Part shown: positions 23,801 to 34,631 of the stretch, in pieces
Layout of the letters: every line of letters starts with the position of its first letter
How positions within the stretch are numbered: position 1 is the stretch's first letter
Assembly: GCA_964035575.1 (NCBI GenBank)
Contig: OZ037873.1
Location: 1,364,001-1,428,000 of the forward strand
DNA length: 64,000 bases
DNA from: Rhynchopus sp. YZ270_cl-10
Taxonomy: Eukaryota > Euglenozoa > Diplonemea > Diplonemida > Diplonemidae
Direction: 5' to 3'
Translations under genes and position numbers: made by a program
Notes under the pieces: generated by a model
What the model was told of the DNA's origin: nothing
Database searches by the model: none
Seen by the model: only the letters and a program-made list of their open reading frames with translations

Positions 23801-26800
23801 GAAGCTCGTTCATGTGAACGCATCCTGGGACGAGACACCCGCAAAGGACATCCTGTACGAAGGTTCGACCTACTTCACAGTGCCCCTCCCGATGTCCGGC
23901 TTCTTCGCAAGGACAGCAGTGATGGGGGCTTATGTGCAGAGGCTTGGCACCACGCAGATGTCTGTCTTTGGTGTGCAGGACGCAGTGTCGATGGTACTTG
24001 ACACAAATGGGCACGTACACTGTACCTTTGGGACGGCAACAGCGACCTCTGTGGTCCAGGTTGGAGTAGGCGTGTGGCACCACGTGGCCTGCAGCTGGGA
24101 GCAGGAGCGTGTTGCGGTGTACGTCGACGGTGCTCGCTCTGCAGAGGAGACGCAGGATGTGCCAGAGACGTTGCACCTCTCGGAACGCTCGCAGGCTGTG
24201 CTAGGCCGGAGCAGCGGGCGCTGCAGGTCTCAGTGGTATTGCGAAGGGCTCTTTGGGCGGCTTGACGACGTTGTGCTGGCGTCGCCATATTCACACATTG
24301 CGGCCTTTGTGCGCGACCTGGCAGCACGGCGGACACTGCGCGATGTGGACACAACGTACACATGGCACAGCGGCAGCACGGCACGTTCCTACAAAGGTGT
24401 CGCGCAGGTCGAATCCTTAGTCTGCAGCAGGGACTTCACCTTTGCAACCGGCCGTGCGGCAGGTGTCGCTGTGCAGGTCCTGCAGACAGTGGATCATGGC
24501 ATGCAGACCGCACACCGCACATCCGTCCGCGAGCAGACAGGAGCACACGACGTGCCGCATGCATACAACACACCGCAGATCCACCACATGGCGCAGGTAG
24601 CTGCTAGCGGCAACACACTCGCAGTGTCGTCTGTGCACGAGGTGACATTGTACCGCAGGCACTCACCCGCGCGGGCATGGTACCACCTGCAGGCGCTTCC
24701 TGTTGTGCGCACACGACGCGAGGCTGTGCATGCACGCTACTATGGCGAGGTTGTCAACGGCACCGTCGCTGGTAACGCACGCATGGTGAGCACGACTTCC
24801 TTTGGCGGTGCTGCTGTGGCGGGCGGTGCGCGCATTGCCATGGACCTCGGTGGGGTGCGACGGGTGGTCTCGCTCACTGTTGGGACACGTGGCTGCAGGG
24901 ACCACTCCTGCTGGCTGCAGAGCTTCACAGTGGCCACCAGCAACGCCTCCACATCGTCTCCGCTGCCCTGGCGCTTCTCCGACCTGCACGCAGCAGGTGT
25001 CCTGCGTACCTTCTACATGCCGATGCCGGACATGGGTGGTGAGCACACTGTGTCCGCAACGTTTTCCTTCGACCCACCACTCCACGCACAGCACATTGCA
25101 CTGGTCAACACCAAGAGCGTTGGCGGGGCGGTCTCCAGGGTGGCCATGGATGTCGCAGTGCAGACGGCGCAGGCACAGCAGGGTGCGTTGCCTCCGCTGG
25201 TCGCAGTTACACCACGGATGCTGTACGTCACCGAGCAGGGTGCAGGGGTGTGCCATGCACAGGGTGTCTTCTCTGCAAGCTCGACGCTCACGTCGGACCC
25301 TGCCTGCGCCGTGGAGAACGCTGCACTGCACTCTGGCGACGGTGCCGCATGGTGCGCCGCGTCGACGTCCACAAATGAACACCTCGACCTCGACCTGGGT
25401 GAGGTCAAGCACATCCACTCTGTCACTACCAGACGCCGCTCCTTCGACACCAGCAACCTGGAGGAACGTGTCACGCAGTACACCCTGCACCTCCGCAACC
25501 ACACGACCGAGCCATGGATACCCCACGCCACACTCCAAGGGGGTGACGAGGTGTGGCACAACATCAACCTCAAGGCACGCCACCTTCAGTGGCGTCCCAC
25601 TGCGTATGTCGGGTGGGTGTCGATGCAGGTGGGTGTGCGGGTTGTGTGCAGGACCGCTGGGGCGACGTCGCTGTTCCGACGGACCGGGGATGGGTGGTTG
25701 CTGGACGGTGTTGTTGCGAAGGGGGTAGTGCTGTTTGCTGCACGGCGCGATGTTGCTGTAGGTGTCGTGGAGGACGCGGTGGACGGCCACGTCATGCAGG
25801 TCTGGCGTGGCGGTGCCAGCATCCACACAGAGGACATCGCGTCCGACGTCGTCTCCATCGCAGTCTCAGACGATGCGTCTGTCGTGGTGCTGCTCACCAC
25901 AACTGACCTCCTCATATTCAGGGCGCGGCAACGTACCATCACCAAGACCTCGGTCCTGCAGCTCCCCCACCACACCACCTGCACGTCCACGACAGTGACG
26001 AACCCCTCTGCACGCCACAGCGTCGTGCACACGATATACGTACTCTGCGGCACATCCACCCACCTCCTCACAGCCAGGCACGGCGAAGCTGTGCTGTCGG
26101 ACACACTCTCCCACGAACACCTGACGCACATCAGTTCCGGGGAAGGCGTGGTCTGCGCTGGAGGTGACGGTGTGTTGGTATGGGGGAAAGAGCGCGATGG
26201 CGGGGTGCAACCTGTCGTCTCGAACGTTGCGTTCAAAGAGAGGAACCACGCTGAGGTTGCGTCCGCTGTTCTGACCCAGCCGGGGAGCTCCGAGCAGATG
26301 TGGGTAGGCGATGGGATGGACCTTGTGTGTGAACAGCCGTGCTCCATTGATTTGTCTGACCACGGTTCGTCCGTTCCAGTGTACCTGCTTGGTTCCTCTG
26401 GGGTTACCAGGACTGAGGTCGTGCGCACTGGACGAGACATCACATCAGACGGCACATTTGTCACAGAGTCGGCTGCATACAAAGGTGCAACACGGCTGTA
26501 CCCCTCTGGGGACTGTGCAGCGCTTGTTACCGAAGGTGCCACGACGCTCACAATCCTTGAAAGAGGCAGCAACAGTGCGTGGGGTGTCCAAGGTGAGGTG
26601 CCCGGTGTACCCATCATCGGCACGCACATAACCCGCGCTGCTTGGAACCATACTGCACCCGAGAGCACGAACACCACAGAGCTGTGTGTCAACGATGGGG
26701 TCATCACGGACTACGGCAGTCTAGGGGCTGCCGCTATTTCAGGAACACTCGGGGTTTCAGTTGCGGCGTGGGTGAAGGTGCCGCAGAACGTATCCGAGTC

Positions 26801-29730
26801 TGTGCACGTCATGCAGTGTACAGGTGTGTCGCAAAGTGCCGCCACATTCTCCGTGCGTCTCGTCAATATGGACAGCACACATCAAATGCGGGTGCGCTAC
26901 TCTGTGACCAACGGCATAGGGTCCGCCACATTGCTGGACACTGCTGCAGACGGGGTTTCCGCAGGGTGGGCGCACATCGCTGTTGTGCACAGCGCACAGG
27001 ACTGGCGTGGTGCTGGGGTTTCTAACCGTGCTGTCATTTTTGTGAACGGTGTGCAGGTGGTAGACGCTGTGGTGCGACTGCCCAGCTCTGTCGCGTACAG
27101 CTGCTATGTGGGGTGGGACGGGGCGTCCACGCCTGCAACACCACTCACACTGCGCGATGTGTACCTCTGGAACAGTGTCGCCAAGGTAGACGACCTGGCG
27201 CTGCTCCGCGAGGGTCGCATTGCGCCCAGCTTTGCTGCAGCGAACCTGTTTGCTGCAGACGGCTGCCACGCAGCCACGCGCACTGCGTATGCACACTCAG
27301 TTGCGTTCAATGCATGCAGCCAACTCTTCGTCTCCGCCGCCTCACGACTGAACGGCTCCATCGCTGCCTTTTCCAAGACAACGCAAGGGGAGACGACCTG
27401 GACAGCGGACTTCATCATCACACCACCAGCAGACATGCAAAACCCGACCCTCTTCGGCTCAAAGCTTGCCGTCATCGAGCACGCTGAAGACAGCTACCTC
27501 GTGGCCCTACAGGGTGGCGGTGGGGGTGACAACGCTGCAAACATGACCCTCGAGCTGTACCGCGTCACGACCAACCCACCTGCCGCACACCACCTCTCGC
27601 GCACTCATCTCCACTGTTTTGATGGAGCAGATCTTTCAGGTGGCCCTGGTGGTGTTGTGGTATTGTGTCCACAACGGGCTCAGACGACGACACTGTTATT
27701 CGAGCTTGTGCCCAACCGCAGGGAAGCGCCTGTCTTGCGGGAGATCTGGGCACAGGGTGGAGCACTTTCCGTTGTGACGCCTGTCGAGGGGACGTGGCAG
27801 ATGAGTGTTGAAGAGGCTGCGGCAGCGTGGACTGCGCCGTCGCGTCTGGAGCACGAAGATGTGTCCTGGGACGCACCGCAAGCCTATAACGGAACTGCAG
27901 GGCCTGCAGTGCTGACACTGCGCAACCCACTCCACGTCACCTTCGTAGCCCGCTATGCCTTCAACGATGTTGACGACTTCACCGGGCGTGGCGTGCATCT
28001 CCTGTCAGGGCCAAACGCGGAGTGCTCCCTGGATGGGAACTACATTGCCTGCAGCATAGGCCTCTCTGGGTATGAGGCACAGCGGGGGCGGTGCCGTGTG
28101 CAGTATGTGGCGACGACAGCGACACCGCTGGTGTTCATGCTGCAGTACGCATGGGATGTAACAACAGGCACAGCAACGCTTGCGATGCAGGCGAATGCTC
28201 ACACCGCACGCTGCGGGATGTGGCTCGGTGCATGGACATCTACACTGCACCTCGGCCACGGGTTTGCAGGCTCCGTAGGGCCCCTCAGGATCATGCTCGG
28301 AGAGGCGAGCACGGCACGCAGCCAGGCAGTGTTCCGTAGCCTCCAAAGCTTTCCCCACATGCCAAGTGAAACCAACAACGGTGGGTTCGTCTATCTCTAC
28401 AAAGACACCACCTGTGCAGGGAGCTTCCTCAAGGTGCCGTTTTCGCACAGTGAGCAGGGTTGCGACTTCTGTTGGGACACCTGCGGCAAGACCTGGCCAG
28501 ATGGGAACAGTGTGACCGGAGGTGTCGGGAGTGTGCGCCTCAGTGTGCCCGATGAGACGGCAGCGGTCGTAGCTTTCGCCTCAGCAACGACACACCAGTG
28601 GTGGGGGTGCATGAAGCTGAACACAACAGTGTACTCCAGGAGCGACACCGTGCAAGGCTGCGCAGACGCATGCAACACAGCGTTCTTTGCACTGCAGAAC
28701 GGGAAGTGTGTGTGTTCAGACAACGTCCACCTGGACATGGTTGCGTCCGTATTCTCCACTGCGCGCGTGGCAGATGCCGACTGTGGTGTCGCATGCACAG
28801 GAGAGACGTCGTCCGCAGGCACGCTGCTGTGCGGGACAGACACGACAGCAGCGGTGTACACAAAGCAGGGGGTGTGCTTCGGGCAGTGGGACCTGCTGCC
28901 AAACAGCGCAGCGGTGCAGCATGCCACCAGCTCGGATGGGTGCGTCCCGCTGGACAGCACGGTATGCAACAATCCCATACACATTCACAAACACACCACC
29001 ACCACAGCCCTCGGTGCAGCACCTCCGCTTCCGTACTGGTGTGAAGGAACACCGCATCACGCCGCATGCATCCGAGACGGTGCACCTTACCGCCAACACC
29101 GTTGTGCACGCAGACCCCCACGCAGGTGTCGTATGGGTGCGTCGACGTACGGATGGGACACTGCTGCAGAGCGTTGCACGGCCACGCAACGACAGTGCGT
29201 GGAGTGCACAGGTGGCGGTGCGGGATGGTGCGTTGGTGGTGCTGTCTGCAGAGACAGCGGGTCAGGGGACACGCAGTGTGGCGTCGTTCTACACTCAAGG
29301 CCGCCACGGGCAGTACACCCTCGTGCAGACGATGCGGGGCACGCAGGGCAACAGCGAAGCGAACACATGGGCCCGCATCGCTCTTGTCTCGGACGGGCTG
29401 CTTGCGGTGACCAACGAGGGTGCGGTGGTCGCCCACAGAGAGGACTGTGCATGCAGTGCGGCAGGGTCCTGCACCCATGCAAATGTGTGCGTCTGCGAGT
29501 CTGGGCTTGATCCGGATTACAACTGCGCCCGCTGTCCCCCGTCATACACATGGGACGAAGATGAGGGCTGTGTGCTCGGTGCATGTGTCAGTGGCTGTTC
29601 CAAACGAGGCAAATGCGGGCACGACTCCGAGTGCATCTGCGACGCAGGTTACAGAGGAGTACACTGCGAGGAGGTGGTGCCCTGTTGGGCTTTGAAGAGT
29701 CGGGTGAGCATTCCATTCGAATGTTCGTGA
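20871..29730 (+). CDS. Giant secreted LamG/F5-8C/WSC/EGF multidomain protein
   Basis: Exons 20871-28961 and 29008-29730, about 2937 aa. The 46-bp phase-0 intron (GTATGC...CCACAG) joins two frames that both look coding. The start at 20871 gives a signal peptide with a long Leu core. Roughly seven LamG-like (ConA-like) modules can be traced near residues 29-215, 230-460, 475-690, 719-940, 952-1150, 1930-2110 and 2355-2480, marked by W-H-V-A and Y-V/A-D-G strands. Two F5/8C-like modules lie near 1285-1420 and 1470-1590 (LDLDLGEVKHIHSV). A WSC domain at about 2575-2665 (WWGC...GCADAC...NGKCVC) is followed by EGF-like Cys-rich repeats at the end. No transmembrane segment is seen after the signal. 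Probable role: glycan binding or adhesion outside the cell. The ORF is open further 5' to 20727, but that part is not signal-like. Confidence 0.85.
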
Positions 29731-30248
29731 GAAAGGGTAGCAGGGGGTGTGGGGGTCATAAGGGTTCTGCATTTTGCCAAAATGATTTTTTTCGTGCCTT
29801 TTTTTGCCGTGGTGTTTCGACAGGGGGGCTTTTTTGGAGAGAGGACACTTCCGCCTCCACCCCCTTTTAAAAGACAGCATTTTTTTTTCCAATAAAATCT
29901 GTGTTTTCTTTCTCTTCATTTTTACACAACAGAAATAGTAACAAAAAAAAGGTCAAAACTCTTTCCGAAAACTCCCTCCACTTTCTATCACGAGTCACAC
30001 CTGGTTGCTTGATCTTAGCGTTACTTTCTGTCACAATATTAACCAAGAACGACCAGCACATCATCTCAGGGTAGTTCCTCAGCAGAAATGCATGAACACG
30101 GCACTGCACTGCAAACTGTGCCTCATCACAACCCTTCATAACCCCTCCTACGACGGAACACAGTTACATGCCCACTCCCCCAACAGGAAGCACGTCCCTA
30201 CACTCACACTTCCATATTTCGCCACACGCGACCTAATATTCGTGCTCG
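29731..30248. other. Intergenic region, LamG gene to helicase
   Basis: AT-rich, no gene seen. AATAAA at 29891-29896, about 160 bp after the LamG stop, is a possible polyadenylation signal. Confidence 0.5.
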
Positions 30249-32332
30249 ATGTCCGTTGACGACGCTGTCTCGACATGGCTGCAGTCCACCCTCACACACC
30301 TTGACGCTGAAGCGAAGGAAGAGCAAGCGCGTATCGCAGAGGTCACCCGCAAGGGCAAGACGTACCGTGCACGCATCGCAGCCGCAGAGCGTGGCATCGC
30401 TGGCAACACGCTGCTTTCCTTGGAAGGGCGGGCGGTAGGTGCAACGGCGGCAGATCTGATCCCACGCGGTGTGCCTGTGATGCTGGAGACTGGAGGGGAG
30501 GAGGCCCTGCGCGGTGTGTCCTGCGCTGTCAAGGAGACAACACTCAAAGTGTCCATCGAGTCTGACGATTGGGACCACCAAAAATGGATGGACGCGTCTG
30601 TGAACGTTGTGCCGCTGCGTACAGATGTTACAACAAAGGCGATGCGTGCTGCGCTGCTGGGGGGTGGTATGGGGTACGGGACGCGAGAGGACGACACTCC
30701 ACCACTGCAGCTTTGGCGACAGCGGAGCAGTGCACAGCAGAGGGTTGTGGCCATGGCGCACGACGACTCATTGGCAGACCTCCTGCCTGCGCGTGAGGGA
30801 GCAGAAGAAGGTGGTGAGCAGGAGGAGGGCAAGCAGGGTGAGGAGCAGCACTACGACTTCTTCGCAGCGCTGAACCCGCACCAAGAGGAGGCCGTACGGT
30901 GCTGTCACGAAACCCCGCACCCGGTGCACCTAATCCTAGGCCCGCCTGGGACAGGTATGTTCGCAAAGGGTTTGCCGTGAGTGCACACAGAGGATGTGCA
31001 TCGCGAAGAGAATCTCTCTTTGAATGCGTTGTGGAAAAAGCGTTTGTACACCTGCCTTTACCCCCAAAAAAATAACACAAAACAGGGAAGACCGAGACGG
31101 TGTGTGAGGTGATCCGCCAGGCTGTCTTGCGTGCGCAGCGTGTCCTCGTGGCCACGCCGAGCAACATCGCTGCCGACAATATCGTCGAACGTCTCTGCCT
31201 CAAGGGTCCTGCCGTGAAGAAGCTGCGCTGTGTACGTGTCGGGCACAGCTCACGCCTCCCAGAGACGCTGCAGCCGTTCTCCTTGGACGCACGCATGATG
31301 GCGACCGACGCGGCGAAGCTGAGCAAGAGCGCACGTACCGACATGCAGAAGCTCGAGAAGAAGCTCAAAAATTCCAAATCTCGCGACGAAAAGCGCGAAA
31401 TGTACCGTGAGCTGCGAGCACTCACAAGAGACGTGAAGCAGCAGGAACGCAAGAAGGCATACGAGGTGATCGGCCAGGCGAACGTTGTTGTGGGCACTTT
31501 AGTCAACACTACACAGGCTGCGATTCGGCAGCAGAGCTTCGACCTGATTGTCATTGACGAGGCGTGCCAGGCGCTCGAAGCAGCTGCGTGGGTCGTGGCG
31601 AGCAGGGCTGACAAGATCGTTCTTGCGGGGGACCCATTCCAGCTGCCGCCTACAGTCCTTTCTGATGCGCCGCTTCTTAAGGTCACGCTCTTTGAGCGCC
31701 TTTATGCGCGCCACAAAGACAGCATCTGCACGCTTCTCGAAACGCAGTACCGCATGAACACGGTCATCTCGGACTGGAGCAGCAATGAGTTCTATGGTGG
31801 CAGGATGCATGCCGATGCTTCTGTTGCCGAGCACCTTGTGTGCGAGCTGCATGGGGTAGAGGAGACGGAGGAGACGGAGACGCCTGCACTGCTTATCGAC
31901 ACGTCGCATGCAGATTTGGAAGAGGACGACGTCAACGGGTCAAAGCGCAACAGCGGTGAGGCCCAGGTCTGTGCGGAGTACGTAGAACGTCTAGTGGCGG
32001 CGGGGGTACCTGTCGCGCAGATTGCAGTGATCTCGCCCTACTCGGCGCAGGTCGCGACGCTCAGAGAGGTGCTCGACCCTGGCGTGGAGGTGGGCACAGT
32101 CGACTCCTACCAGGGTCGTGAAAAAGAGGTTGTCATCATCAGTCTCGTGCGCTCAAACGCCCGTGGCGAGATAGGCTTCCTGTCGGACTACCGCAGACTC
32201 AACGTCGCAGTGACACGTGCACGGCGGCACGTGGCCGTGGTGTGCAACCCAGTGTGTCTCCGTCACGACGCATTCCTAAAACGCCTCATTGACTACTTCG
32301 AGGACAACGCTGTCGTGCAGTTGCCTGAGTAA
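30249..32332 (+). CDS. IGHMBP2/SMUBP2-like SF1B (UPF1-family) helicase
   Basis: Exons 30249-30954 and 31086-32332, intron 131 bp, 650 aa. The intron splits the Walker A motif: GPPGT plus one base of Gly, then GKT (residues 231-238). Motif II is DEAC (393-396), followed by LAGDPFQLPP, QYRM, SPYSAQV, the VDSYQGREKE motif and the VAVTRARRHV motif. The N-terminal 230 residues match the beta-barrel region of IGHMBP2, and SLDARMMATD and RREMYRELR-type helices fit its 1B/1C insertions. Family members unwind RNA or DNA 5' to 3' and associate with ribosomes and tRNA. The R3H domain and AN1 zinc finger of animal IGHMBP2 are absent; the protein ends right after the helicase core. Confidence 0.92.
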
Positions 32333-32691
32333 GAGCTCGGCTAGGGGGCGGTGGGCGGGGGTTTCCCAATTGTCTTTTTCTAACCATGTTGATTTGAACA
32401 ATAAGAATATGGGAAACAAATGAATGGATGTTTTGCACTATTTTTTTCTTTGCGACGTTCATTCAACTTCAACTACTCTTTTTTTTCTGTAAACCACTCC
32501 CATGCGCAACACGGAGTGTCAGTTCCTGCGTCCCAGATGCGTTTGCACTATCAACTTCACTTTTTCTCCGGCTTTTTGTTTTCTTTACGTGATTATGTAC
32601 CTGCATTCAACCTCCCTCGTCGTAACCATGCAGCCAATGAAGTCCTTCATAACAAAATTCCACAAAAGGTGCTTTACACATCAATTCAATA
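32333..32691. other. Intergenic region, helicase to membrane protein
   Basis: AT-rich and pyrimidine-rich; no gene or recognisable site. Probably the 3' UTR of the helicase and the promoter of the next gene. Confidence 0.5.
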
Positions 32692-33690
32692 ATGACCGCA
32701 CCGTCGCAACAGGTTGTGTCTGGGTACGGCACGGGGTCGAAGGACCTGCTCCTGAACGTCGGCGAGGTGAAGAAGTCAACGACGGTACCGATCTCTGCAG
32801 TGGGGTTCACACTGGTGGCCCTTAGCTCGTTTATGGCATTTGCATTGTCGCTGGTGTTCTCTGAGTTCTGGGTGCCTGTGGATTCCTGCAAGCTGACGCC
32901 GGCAGGTGTCACTGCGTGGGTGTTCTGGGCAGTGACACTGATGGTGAACGTTCTATACTTAGCGATTCTTCTGATGCGCTCGCCACGTGCCAAAAACGTT
33001 TGCGTCATGACATCTGTGTTTAACTTCAACTTCCTTGCCTGTTACGTAGGTGCGGTGTGCGGACTGGTGGATAACGAGTACGTGTGTGCAGTGCAGAAGG
33101 CCGACAACGACGACACAGGCCTCTACGTGCTGCTCTCCTCCATTGCGCATTCAGTTGTCTTTATCATGCACGTCCACGCGACCAACTACATCCTCGTGGC
33201 AAGGGACAGGCTCAGGGTGCACAACACTGCTGGCGATGTGGAGCGCGGGTTTGCGAAGCGTCCGTACGTCTCGACTGCAACGACCGTGACGCCTGAATTG
33301 AAGATGCACCTGCTGGACCCGTTCTTCCTGTTTGTGAGTGTCGTGCTGACGGTCGGAATTGTTATCTTCACTGCTGCAGGGCAGTTCATTGCTGGCATTG
33401 TGCTCATGAGTGTGGGCGGCTCGTTCTACCTGTGTGTGTGCTTCTTTGGGGCGTACTTTGCACCACTGTGGAACTCAGGCTCACGCACTGCAGAGGCGTC
33501 GTTCCAGATTGAGCGCACACGCCTGAGCAACATCAAAGTCTACTTCACATGCGAATGTTACCACAACAAGACGAGCGCGTCGCTCGACTCGAGTGGGAAC
33601 GTTCACTTTCTTGCATGTGAGGCGTTCGGATGTTCTTCCCTACCAAGGGTAGACCTTTTCATGCTTGTGCTACAGTCTACTAATATGTAA
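32692..33690 (+). CDS. Six-TM membrane protein, unknown function
   Basis: 332 aa, single open frame. Hydrophobic segments near residues 35-57, 74-95, 103-125, 143-165, 207-230 and 233-255 predict six membrane spans, with a polar loop of about 40 residues between spans 4 and 5 (RDRLRVHNTAGDVERGF) and a Cys-containing C-terminal tail (CECYHNKTS). I do not recognise the family. The last 15-20 residues look less like coding sequence, so a 3' intron and further exon cannot be excluded. It lies 359 bp after the helicase on the same strand. Confidence 0.75.
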   Translation: MTAPSQQVVSGYGTGSKDLLLNVGEVKKSTTVPISAVGFTLVALSSFMAFALSLVFSEFWVPVDSCKLTPAGVTAWVFWAVTLMVNVLYLAILLMRSPRAKNVCVMTSVFNFNFLACYVGAVCGLVDNEYVCAVQKADNDDTGLYVLLSSIAHSVVFIMHVHATNYILVARDRLRVHNTAGDVERGFAKRPYVSTATTVTPELKMHLLDPFFLFVSVVLTVGIVIFTAAGQFIAGIVLMSVGGSFYLCVCFFGAYFAPLWNSGSRTAEASFQIERTRLSNIKVYFTCECYHNKTSASLDSSGNVHFLACEAFGCSSLPRVDLFMLVLQSTNM

Positions 33691-34289
33691 TTGTTTTTCA
33701 TTCAGTGTGGTGTCTATAAAGTTCAGCTTTCGTGAGGATTTGGTTCCTGTGGATCGTAAATCCTTATCACGGTCTAGCTCGGCTGTTTTTTAACACAATA
33801 ATCCTATGCTTTTTTCTGGCGACTTAGTTTCGGGTGACTCATTGACAACTTTGAGTAACCTCTTTTTCATGTTACTTTGAGCCCAGTTTTTCTTTCTTCT
33901 CTGCAATCATCAATTCCAGCAATACCATTTTTCTTGCGCCTCCAGGAGGCAGTGAAGCGTCGGCACGTTCACCTGCACTTTCTATTCTTTATGGTAATAG
34001 GAAGTGTCTTGTCTTCTCATTTTTATTACCCGATTGTCCCGGTTATATTCCGGCCCAGAATATTTCCGGCCCTCTCAGCGGTACTATTTTTTGTGTGGAA
34101 ACGTCGTGCATGATTTGTTGCACCAACACAGTTACAATGTGCTCTGCAATGAACATCTGAGTTACCAACACACCATTTGATTCGTTCTTATCCACTTTTT
34201 TGGCCGTAAGAAAACAAACGTAGCAGCACCCTCAGATTATTACAGTGTGTAAACTCGGCTCCTAAGGGGAGCTCCTCGCGCTGGCTGGG
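33691..34289. other. Intergenic, AT-rich
   Basis: Likely 3' UTR of the membrane protein gene, then AT-rich sequence. TTGCGCCTCCAG at about 33935-33946 resembles a splice acceptor and is followed by about 60 bp of better codon use, but no gene model can be built. The segment CTCCTAAGGGGAGCTCC near 34260 resembles a degenerate piece of the adjoining 8-bp repeat. Confidence 0.45.
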
Positions 34290-34631
34290 ATGCAGGACGA
34301 GCTGTACCGGACGGGAGCGCGAGCGAAGGTGTGGCTCCGTGAGATGTCCGTGGTGCGTCGGGTGGCTGGGGAGACAGGGTGCGAGTCGTCCCTCCTGAAG
34401 CCGCTGCTGGCACGCTGCAAGAAGATCCGTGAGGAGTTGAAGAAGAAGGGGGTGTTGGTGGAGGTTGTCCATCTCTTTGAAGAGTCGCAGAGCATGCAGC
34501 ACGCCCAGGAGAGGGCGGTAATGGTGGACGCGGGCACCGACAGTGCAGAGGGGTGCAGCAAGGCAGTGGAGCAGACCGGGATCCTTCCGGTGCAGGCACA
34601 TCTGGAGCGGTGGGGGATGATAGCTCCTTAG
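34290..34631 (+). CDS. Short charged ORF abutting the 8-bp array; unknown
   Basis: 113 aa, GC-rich and coding-like (helical, K/E/R-rich: CKKIREELKKKGVLVEVVHLF), unlike the AT-rich flanks. It has a stop just upstream in frame, and its own stop is the TAG of the first satellite unit, so the reading frame is probably cut short by the array. It could be a truncated transposable-element coding end or a gene remnant. No family recognised. Confidence 0.4.
   Translation: MQDELYRTGARAKVWLREMSVVRRVAGETGCESSLLKPLLARCKKIREELKKKGVLVEVVHLFEESQSMQHAQERAVMVDAGTDSAEGCSKAVEQTGILPVQAHLERWGMIAP

Noticed and set aside
28962-29510. Continuation of the LamG frame past 28961 to a stop at 29510
   Set aside because: That stretch becomes Arg/His-rich out-of-frame sequence, while the frame reached through the 46-bp intron encodes EGF-like cysteines.
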